In this document: positions 6,087 to 11,060 of the stretch, one piece after another
Numbering within the stretch: the first letter of the stretch is position 1
Layout: the number at the start of each line of letters is the position of its first letter
Assembly (NCBI GenBank): GCA_905213325.1
Contig: CAJMHW010000044.1
Span: forward strand, 1 to 12,432
Source of the DNA: Collinsella aerofaciens
Lineage (GTDB): Bacteria > Actinomycetota > Coriobacteriia > Coriobacteriales > Coriobacteriaceae
DNA: 12,432 nt
Direction of reading: 5' to 3'
Translations under genes and position numbers: made by a program
Notes under the pieces: generated by a model
Told to the model about the DNA's origin: nothing
The model's input: only the letters and a program-made list of their open reading frames with translations
The model's database searches: none

Positions 6087-6791
6087 CTAGCGCTCGTCCA
6101 CGAGCTTGGCGACGAGGGCTTTGAGCTCGGCCACCTCTCGCTCGAGTTCCTTGACGCGGCGGGCATTCTCGGTGATGCCCTGGCGGTTGAGGGCACTCTG
6201 CTCGGCGGCGTCATCGGGCATGTACTCGCGATGCTGCTTGGCGTCGAAACTCTCCTCGAACACGCGGCAGCCGTTGCGCTTGATGATGCGTCCCGGCACG
6301 CCCACGACGGTGCAGTTGTCGGGCACGTCTTTAACGACGACCGAGTTGCCGCCGATTTTGACGTTGTTGCCGATGCGGATGTTGCCGAGCACCTTGGCGC
6401 CCGTGCCCACGGTGACGTTGTTGCCTAGGGTGGGGTGGCGCTTGCCGGTCTCGTTGCCGGTACCGCCGAGCGTGACGCCCTGGTAGAGCACGCAGTTGTC
6501 ACCCACAATGGTGGTCTCGCCGATGACGACGCCCATGGCGTGGTCGATAAAGAAATGCTTGCCGATCTGTGCGGCGGGATGAATCTCGACGCCGGTGATG
6601 TGACGGGTGATTTGCGAGAGCACGCGGGCGAGCGAGCGATGACCGTGCTCCCAGAGCCAGTGCTCGGGCACGTGGTTCCACTTGGCGTGCAGGCCAGGAT
6701 AGGAAAGGAAGATGACCAGACCGTTTTGCGCGGCGGGGTCCTGCGCTTGGACGGTCTTGATGTCCTCGCGAATGGTATTGATAAAGCTCAC
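6087..6791 (-). CDS. cysE: Serine O-acetyltransferase
   Basis: It transfers acetyl from acetyl-CoA to L-serine, giving O-acetylserine, the direct precursor of cysteine. The 234-residue protein is a left-handed beta-helix of hexapeptide repeats (about residues 68-165). Active-site marks are VEIHPAAQIG, DHAMGVVIGE (D83, H84), the GVTLGGTG turn and KRHPTLGNNV. It is the short, B. subtilis-like form without the long N-terminal helical domain of enteric CysE. The C-terminus (about 205-234) is a predicted coiled coil (VKELEREVAELKALVAKL) ending DER, not the terminal Ile that docks into cysteine synthase. The GTG start at 6789-6791 is chosen for its GGGAGG ribosome site 8 nt upstream and the family-like start MSFINTIREDI; a longer frame begins upstream but lacks support. 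It is a single-gene unit, convergent with the exporter operon. Confidence 0.93.
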   Translation of the reverse strand: MSFINTIREDIKTVQAQDPAAQNGLVIFLSYPGLHAKWNHVPEHWLWEHGHRSLARVLSQITRHITGVEIHPAAQIGKHFFIDHAMGVVIGETTIVGDNCVLYQGVTLGGTGNETGKRHPTLGNNVTVGTGAKVLGNIRIGNNVKIGGNSVVVKDVPDNCTVVGVPGRIIKRNGCRVFEESFDAKQHREYMPDDAAEQSALNRQGITENARRVKELEREVAELKALVAKLVDER

Positions 6792-6832
6792 CGGCCGCCC
6801 TCCCTTAGCGCCATGGCAATGCGATTCAATAA

Positions 6833-6849
6833 AGTATAGCGATTCGCTA
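6833..6849 (-). promoter_or_regulatory. cysE promoter -10 overlapping a 13-bp palindrome
   Basis: On the minus strand TATACT (6838-6833) is a strong -10 box about 42 nt upstream of the cysE start; the -35 is weak. The palindrome TAGCGA-T-TCGCTA (6837-6849) overlaps its upstream edge, and GCGATTC occurs again at 6821-6827. A protein bound there would block the promoter. The regulator is unknown. Confidence 0.5.
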
Positions 6850-6936
6850 GGGATTAGGAAGGACAATCTTGGCGGCATTGCGCGACAGGTGTCAGTTATG
6901 CAAACTTGCTGGTAATGGAGTCATGCTTTTGTGGGG

Positions 6937-6968
6937 TTGCGCACGAGGGGACGCCGCAACCGTATACT
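6937..6968 (+). promoter_or_regulatory. Promoter of the dedA-family gene
   Basis: TATACT (6963-6968) is a good -10 box 46 nt upstream of the start codon. The best -35, TTGCGC (6937-6942), lies 20 nt away, longer than ideal, so the promoter may be activator-dependent or the -35 wrongly placed. Confidence 0.45.
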
Positions 6969-7014
6969 GGTCAACTTGGACGTATCCGCGCCCACAACTG
7001 AGAGGTTTTACTTC

Positions 7015-7653
7015 ATGGGTTTCATTAATTTTATCGCCGAGCTGCTCAAAGACCCGCGCACCGCGATTGCCAGCTGGATCGCCGCCGGCCCGCTTATGGC
7101 CTACGGCTGCGTGTTCCTGATCATCTTTATCGAGACGGGCGTGGTGTTCTTCCCGTTCCTTCCCGGTGATTCGCTGCTGTTTGCTTCGGGCTTCTTTGCC
7201 CACAACGGTGGCTTTAACATCGTGGCTTTGCTGGCCGTCGCATGGGCTGCTGCCATCTTGGGCGATCAGTGCAACTTTATGATCGGTCACTTCTTTGGCC
7301 GCAAGATCATCGCTTCGGGTAAGGTCAAGGCCATGACGCCCGAGCGCATTAAAAAGTCCGAGGACTTCTTGGACAAGTGGGGCCACCTGGCCATTTTCCT
7401 CGGCCGCTTCTTCCCGTTTATCCGCACCTTTGTGCCCTTTATCGCCGGCATGGGCGGCATGCACTGGCGCAACTTTGTCATCTTTAACGTGCTGGGTGGC
7501 ATTACCTGGTCAACGCTCTTTACGCTGCTGGGCTACTTCTTTGGCGGCATTCCCTTTGTGCAGGAGCACTTTGAGCTGCTGATTATCGGCATCGTTGCCG
7601 TGTCGATCATCCCGACCGTGGTCGGTCTGGTCAAGGCTAAGCTGGGTAAATAG
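7015..7653 (+). CDS. DedA-family membrane protein
   Basis: This 212-residue integral membrane protein of the DedA/SNARE-associated (VTT) superfamily has about five hydrophobic segments. Family marks are FIETGVVFFPFLPGDSLLF near the N-terminus, GDQCNFMIGHFFGRK in the middle, FLGRFFPFIRTFVPFIAGMGGM with the conserved Arg residues, and a final hydrophobic helix. DedA proteins act in membrane homeostasis, and several act as lipid scramblases or flippases, for example in recycling undecaprenyl phosphate. Which activity this one has cannot be read. ATG 7015 is chosen with GAGAGG 9 nt upstream; the frame runs on upstream to 6931, but that part crosses the promoter. It is monocistronic, with its own terminator, and divergent from cysE. 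Confidence 0.9.
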   Translation: MGFINFIAELLKDPRTAIASWIAAGPLMAYGCVFLIIFIETGVVFFPFLPGDSLLFASGFFAHNGGFNIVALLAVAWAAAILGDQCNFMIGHFFGRKIIASGKVKAMTPERIKKSEDFLDKWGHLAIFLGRFFPFIRTFVPFIAGMGGMHWRNFVIFNVLGGITWSTLFTLLGYFFGGIPFVQEHFELLIIGIVAVSIIPTVVGLVKAKLGK

Positions 7654-7690
7654 AACGCGTAGCTCGAGCCAGCGCGCAAACCGTGCAGTT

Positions 7691-7727
7691 GAGGCCCGTC
7701 GCCGTTTACGGTGGCGGGCCTCTTCAG
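7691..7727 (+). terminator. Terminator after the dedA-family gene
   Basis: GAGGCCCG (7691-7698) pairs with CGGGCCTC (7715-7722), and the stem continues inward to 13 bp with two G-U pairs and a 6-nt loop. The T tract is short (TCTTCAGCTT). Confidence 0.75.
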
Positions 7728-7746
7728 CTTCGGTCAAATGAAATTA

Positions 7747-7798
7747 CTTTAGTTAGTTAAAGAAAAACGTTTTATCCGACGCGCGTGCGGAGTACAAT
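7747..7798 (+). promoter_or_regulatory. ilvE promoter with AT-rich upstream inverted repeat
   Basis: TACAAT (7793-7798) is a clear -10. A weak -35 (TTTTAT, 7770-7775) lies 17 nt away. Upstream is AT-rich, unlike the surroundings, with CTTTA (7747-7751) and TAAAG (7758-7762) as an inverted repeat near -50, fitting an UP element or activator site. Transcription should start near 7805-7806. Confidence 0.5.
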
Positions 7799-7805
7799 CT
7801 CGTGC

Positions 7806-7955
7806 ATGCGAATCGACGTGCCATCGGTTTTGATGCTGTTCGCGTGTCCCGTCCGGCTCTACGCTCCGGGCGTGCGACGTTGCGACGCGGTCGGCCTCGG
7901 TCCTTGCGTGCGGGTTCGCGAGTTTGCAACTGTGTATGTAAGGAGCGACATATGA
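7806..7955 (+). CDS. Possible leaderless 49-codon upstream ORF overlapping ilvE
   Basis: ATG at 7806 opens a 49-codon frame that ends in TGA at 7953-7955, overlapping the ilvE ATG (7952-7954) as ATGA. The predicted transcription start falls at or one base before this ATG, so translation would be leaderless, which is known in actinobacteria. The peptide starts MRIDVPSVLMLF and has 9 Val, 4 Leu and 2 Ile in 49, a mild enrichment that would suit a branched-chain amino acid leader, but no attenuator hairpin follows. The 4-base overlap would couple it to ilvE, although ilvE also has its own strong ribosome site. It may be a chance open frame in GC-rich DNA. Confidence 0.35.
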   Translation: MRIDVPSVLMLFACPVRLYAPGVRRCDAVGLGPCVRVREFATVYVRSDI

Positions 7956-9004
7956 CTGTCGAGAAGAAGGATATCGATTGGGGTAGCCTCGGCTTTGGCT
8001 ACATGAAGACCGATTACAGCTACGAGGCCCATTGGAAGGACGGCGAGTGGGACGAGGGCGGCCTGACCACCGACCACACCCTGCATGTCTCCGAGTGCGG
8101 CGGCATCTTCCATTACTGCCAGGAGGTCTTTGAGGGCCTGAAGGCTTACACCGCCGAGGACGGCAGCATCGTCTGCTTCCGTCCCGACATGAACGCCGAG
8201 CGTATGTATAACTCTGCCCAGCGCCTCGAGATGCCCCCGTTCCCCAAGGACAAGTTCGTCGAGGCTGTCAAGCAGGTCGTTTCTGCAAACGCCGCCTGGG
8301 TTCCGCCCTTCGGTTCCGGTGCGACCCTGTACGTGCGTCCGTTTATGATCGGCTCCGGTGACGTGATTGGCGTGGCTCCCGCTCCTGAGTACACGTTCCG
8401 CATTCTCGTGACCCCGGTCGGTCCGTACTTTAAGGGTGGCCTTAAGCCCGTTAAGCTGCGCGTTTCCGAGTACGACCGTGCCGCACCGCACGGCACCGGC
8501 AATATCAAGGCCGGCCTGAACTACGCCATGTCCCTCAAGCCCACGATGGAGGCCCATCGCGAGGGCTATGCCGAGAACCTGTATCTCGACTCCGAGTCCC
8601 GCACCTATGTCGAGGAGACCGGCGGCGCCAACGTCCTGTTCGTGAAGGAGGACGGTACGCTCGTCGTTCCGCAGTCGCACACCGACTCCATCCTGCCTTC
8701 CATCACCCGTCGTTCGCTCGTTCAGGTTGCTCAGGACCTGGGTATGACCGTCGATCAGCGCCCCGTCGAGTGGGCCGAGGTCAAGGCCGGTACCTTTGTC
8801 GAGTGCGGCCTGTGCGGCACCGCTGCCGTCATCTCCCCGGTTGGCGAGATCGACAACAAGGTTTACGGCGCCGACGAGACCGTGACCTTCCCGGCTGGCT
8901 ACACCGAGATCGGCCCTGTGATGAAGAAGCTCCGCGAGACCCTGACTGGCATCCAGTCCGGTGCTGTCGAGGACAAGCACAACTGGGTTTACACCGTCGC
9001 GTAA
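7952..9004 (+). CDS. ilvE: Branched-chain amino acid aminotransferase
   Basis: It moves the amino group between glutamate and the 2-oxo acids of leucine, isoleucine and valine, the last step in their synthesis and the first in their breakdown, in the cytoplasm with pyridoxal phosphate. The 350-residue fold-type IV enzyme shows ECGGIFHYCQEVFEGLKAY in the N-terminal domain, RPDMNAERM, YVRPFMIGS, the catalytic lysine K186 in GTGNIKAGLNYA, the Glu of the conserved YVEETGGANVLFV stretch, and the C-terminal ECGLCGTAAVISPV loop. This is the long (IlvE/BCAT type 2) form typical of actinobacteria. ATG 7952 has AAGGAG 6 nt upstream. An in-frame GTG at 7802 would add 50 residues, but it lies before the predicted transcript start. 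It stands alone, with no other ilv or leu gene in the window. Confidence 0.95.
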   Translation: MTVEKKDIDWGSLGFGYMKTDYSYEAHWKDGEWDEGGLTTDHTLHVSECGGIFHYCQEVFEGLKAYTAEDGSIVCFRPDMNAERMYNSAQRLEMPPFPKDKFVEAVKQVVSANAAWVPPFGSGATLYVRPFMIGSGDVIGVAPAPEYTFRILVTPVGPYFKGGLKPVKLRVSEYDRAAPHGTGNIKAGLNYAMSLKPTMEAHREGYAENLYLDSESRTYVEETGGANVLFVKEDGTLVVPQSHTDSILPSITRRSLVQVAQDLGMTVDQRPVEWAEVKAGTFVECGLCGTAAVISPVGEIDNKVYGADETVTFPAGYTEIGPVMKKLRETLTGIQSGAVEDKHNWVYTVA

Positions 9005-9024
9005 TTTGTCTTACGGATATGTCC

Positions 9025-9149
9025 GGCCCGAGGGCGACCTTCCTTTCCGGCGCGTCCTCGGACATGAAAGAGCCTCCGCTGCGCACTTCGTGCGGCGGAG
9101 GCTCTTTCGTCCTGCGGAGTGCGCCGGAAAGGAAGGTCGCCCTCGGGCC
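9025..9149. repeat. 125-nt nested perfect palindrome (terminator or palindromic element)
   Basis: Outer arms 9025-9053 and 9121-9149 are perfect inverted copies of 29 bp. After a 12-by-12-nt internal loop, 9066-9079 and 9095-9108 form a second perfect 14-bp stem, topped by CGCAC/GTGCG with a TTC loop. It starts 20 nt after the ilvE stop. The inner stem, followed by CTTTCG, resembles a terminator; the outer stem goes well beyond what termination needs. Confidence 0.85.
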
Positions 9150-9202
9150 TGCGTCACCCTGGCGCTGTCGTACGGGCAATATAGATTTGAATTAAAGATG
9201 GT

Positions 9203-9232
9203 GCGCGGCCTTTTAAGCCGCGCTTGTGTTTT
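9203..9232 (+). terminator. Small hairpin followed by T-rich DNA
   Basis: GCGCGGC (9203-9209) pairs with GCCGCGC (9217-9223) over a 7-nt loop and is followed by TTGTGTTTT. It could be a back-up ilvE terminator. Confidence 0.5.
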
Positions 9233-9260
9233 GCTTCGCGCCATGTGGGGGCGGTGGCGA

Positions 9261-9463
9261 CGTGCATTTTTGCGAGTATTCTGCAATCGAAGGCCCCTGC
9301 ATACCGACCTCGGGCAAAAAATCGGGATTTCTCGATGTTTTCTACGGATGATGGGCGGGGTTATGGGCTGACAGCGTTTGATTTGCAGGGATATTCGCGG
9401 TCTTTGGCATTTATCGTGGCGCCCGAAGCTCTTGGTTATGTTGAATACTCCTAAAAATGCACG
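9261..9463. repeat. 203-bp non-coding element with 21-bp terminal inverted repeats (MITE-like)
   Basis: The ends 9261-9281 (CGTGCATTTTT..GAGTATTC) and 9443-9463 are inverted copies matching at 19 of 21 positions. The interior shows no credible gene. Part of it can extend the pairing: CTCGGGC near 9309-9317 faces GCCCGAA near 9420-9427. I see no target duplication. The form fits a miniature inverted-repeat element or a long structured RNA; copy number in the genome would decide. Confidence 0.5.
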
Positions 9464-9488
9464 GCGCTTAGAGGGGGACCTTCGCGAA

Positions 9489-9532
9489 AAAGGAAACCGC
9501 CCCGTCGAAGTATGCATTCGACGGGGCGGTTT
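9489..9532 (-). terminator. lemA terminator (bidirectional form)
   Basis: AAACCGCCCCGTCGAA (9494-9509) pairs perfectly with TTCGACGGGGCGGTTT (9517-9532) over a 7-nt loop. On the minus strand the stem is followed by TTTCCTTTTT, so it terminates lemA, whose stop lies 36 nt upstream. Confidence 0.88.
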
Positions 9533-9568
9533 ATGCATTTGGCCGATTAAGGATGCGCTGCCAAACTA

Positions 9569-10120
9569 CTAGAACTTGACGGTCGGGGCCTGGCGGGCTG
9601 CTTCGGCGGCCTCGAAGCCCTGGCGCTCCTTAAACTGGAAGATGCCGGCAAAGATGACAGCCGGGAACGTTTGAATGGCGTTGTTGTAGCTGAGCACGCA
9701 GTCGTTGTAGCTCTGGCGTGCATAGCTAATCTTGTTCTCGGTATCCTCGAGCGATGCCTGCAGCTGCGTAAAGTTGGTGTTTGCCTTAAGATCGGGATAG
9801 GCCTCGGCTACGGCGAAGAGCTGGCGCAGCGCACCGGTCAGCACGTTGTCGGCTTCCATCTTGGCTTCGGGCGTGGTGGCCTTGACGGCGGTGTTACGCG
9901 CGCTGATCACGGCGGAGAGCGTCTCCTGCTCGTGCTTGGCGTAGCCCTTGACGGTCTCGACCAGGTTGGGGATCAGGTCGTTGCGACGCTGCAGCTGCGT
10001 ATCGATGTTCTGCCAGGCGTTATCGATGCGGTTACGCTTGGTGACCATGTTGTTGTAGATGCCGGCGATGGCGCAGGCAATCACAATGACAACAACGATG
10101 CCGATGATGACGGGAAGCAT
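9569..10120 (-). CDS. lemA: LemA family protein
   Basis: This 183-residue protein has one N-terminal membrane helix (MLPVIIGIVVVIVIACAIAG) followed by a soluble helical bundle. The family core is plain: VTKRNRIDNAWQNIDTQLQRR, NDLIPNLVETVKGYAKHE, then YPDLKANTNFTQLQ, YNDCVLSYNN and the C-terminal FPAVIFAGIFQFKERQGFEA. LemA proteins are widespread in bacteria, usually anchored with the bundle outside the membrane; their function is poorly defined. The usual partners (TPM-domain or HtpX-type genes) are not next to it here, so it is a lone gene. ATG 10118-10120 is chosen with GGAG 5 nt upstream and a family-like start; the frame continues upstream to 10348 across the promoter and is not used. Confidence 0.92.
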   Translation of the reverse strand: MLPVIIGIVVVIVIACAIAGIYNNMVTKRNRIDNAWQNIDTQLQRRNDLIPNLVETVKGYAKHEQETLSAVISARNTAVKATTPEAKMEADNVLTGALRQLFAVAEAYPDLKANTNFTQLQASLEDTENKISYARQSYNDCVLSYNNAIQTFPAVIFAGIFQFKERQGFEAAEAARQAPTVKF

Positions 10121-10167
10121 GATGTCTCCGTTTCGAATGGCCGCGGCGGCATGCGCCAGCTGCCGTT

Positions 10168-10212
10168 GGTATAACGCTACTAGTATACCCGCAACGTTTT
10201 GCCGTGCCGAAC
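10168..10212 (-). promoter_or_regulatory. lemA promoter with inverted repeat over the -10
   Basis: On the minus strand TATACT (10187-10182) is the -10, with TTCGGC 18 nt upstream as a weak -35. GGTATA (10168-10173) and TATACC (10184-10189) form an inverted repeat with a 10-nt gap that covers the -10, so a bound protein would repress lemA. The divergent TetR-type gene is one candidate regulator, by position only. Confidence 0.4.
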
Positions 10213-10331
10213 TTTCCGGTAAGCGTTGTGTTTTCGTCGGGGTCGGCACCGGGGCAAAGCGCGCGAGGTACAGGTGTAAGATATGCGACAGATTGACGAG
10301 TGTTGTCTTTGCCCTGAGGATGGCGATATAT

Positions 10332-10916
10332 ATGGACCTTCGTATCAAGAAAACCTATCGGGCCCTGTTCGAGGCCTTTACTGAGCTGCTCGAAGAGCAT
10401 CGGTTTGAGGACGTGACGGTTGCCATGCTGTGCGACCGCGCTATGATTCGTCGGACGACGTTCTACAAGCACTTCCGCGACAAGAACGATTACTTTGCCT
10501 TTTATATCGATGAACTCATGTCGGGCCTGCCGCAAAAGCGGGCCGATGCGGATGGCGCGGAGGGCGCCGAGGACGTGCGCGCGCTTCGCCACGAAGTGTT
10601 CGCCGATGCCATGGATCTGATTCTGGCGCATGAGCAGCTCATGGATAACATTTTGGCGAGCAGTATGTCGGGTATGCTGACCAGCATGATTTGCGACCGC
10701 ATCGCGCGCTCCATACGCGGGCGCGTGATGAGCGCGCTTGACGAGGACGCGCTCGCGCCCGTATCGCTCGAGACAACGTCTGAGTTTGTCGCCGGCGGCA
10801 TTATTCGGCTTTTTACCATGTGGTGGGAATCGGGCCACGTACTAGAGCGCCGATCCGAAATCGCCGACGTGGTCGATGCACTGTTCGAGCGGACCATGAC
10901 GCCGGTGGGTCACTAA
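10332..10916 (+). CDS. TetR/AcrR-family transcriptional regulator
   Basis: This 194-residue repressor-type protein has an N-terminal TetR helix-turn-helix at about residues 28-48 (VTVAMLCDRAMIRRTTFYKHFRDKNDYF), the most conserved part of the family. The mostly helical C-terminal ligand and dimer domain (about 60-190) contains FVAGGIIRLFTMWWESG. The ligand is unknown. ATG 10332 gives the usual start MDLRIKKTYRALFEAF; its ribosome site (GAGGA) is rather far at 11 nt, and ATG 10320 in frame would overlap it. It is divergent from lemA with a 211-nt gap. Its stop lies only 3 nt from the 3' end of the convergent tRNA-Ser gene and no terminator is visible between them. Confidence 0.88.
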   Translation: MDLRIKKTYRALFEAFTELLEEHRFEDVTVAMLCDRAMIRRTTFYKHFRDKNDYFAFYIDELMSGLPQKRADADGAEGAEDVRALRHEVFADAMDLILAHEQLMDNILASSMSGMLTSMICDRIARSIRGRVMSALDEDALAPVSLETTSEFVAGGIIRLFTMWWESGHVLERRSEIADVVDALFERTMTPVGH

Positions 10917-10919
10917 GAG

Positions 10920-11009
10920 TGGCGGAGAGAGGGGGATTCGAACCCCCGGAACGCTCTCGCGCTCAACGGTTTTCAAGACCGCCGCATTCAACCGCTCTGC
11001 CATCTCTCC
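10920..11009 (-). tRNA. tRNA-Ser (anticodon UGA)
   Basis: The minus strand folds as a class II tRNA: acceptor GGAGAGA with TCTCTCC, discriminator G and an encoded CCA end (10920-10922). The D-arm is GCAGAGCGGTTGAATGC, and the anticodon loop is CTTGAAA with TGA at 10975-10973. A long variable arm (GAGCGCGAGAGCGTTC) typical of serine and a T-arm with GGTTCGAATCC complete it. It decodes UCA and other UCN codons. Confidence 0.97.
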
Positions 11010-11019
11010 GTGAGTCGTA

Positions 11020-11025
11020 ATGATA
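11020..11025 (-). promoter_or_regulatory. Possible -10 box of the tRNA-Ser gene
   Basis: TATCAT on the minus strand (11025-11020) lies 11 nt upstream of the mature tRNA 5' end, suiting a short leader. No convincing -35 is seen. The whole gap to the divergent tadA fusion is only 51 nt, so both promoters must share it. Confidence 0.3.
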
Positions 11026-11060
11026 GCATCGTTTTGGATTTGTAACAGGGAGGGCGAACG

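Noticed and set aside
7802..7951. 50-residue N-terminal extension of IlvE from GTG 7802
   Set aside because: The GTG lies before the predicted transcription start, and ATG 7952 has a strong ribosome site and matches family starts.
7859..8980. 373-residue minus-strand frame opposite ilvE
   Set aside because: Shadow of the ilvE gene caused by its codon bias; no recognisable domain.
9150..9538. Short genes in the gap between ilvE and lemA
   Set aside because: The open frames here cross hairpins and inverted repeats, lack ribosome sites and show no protein-like composition.
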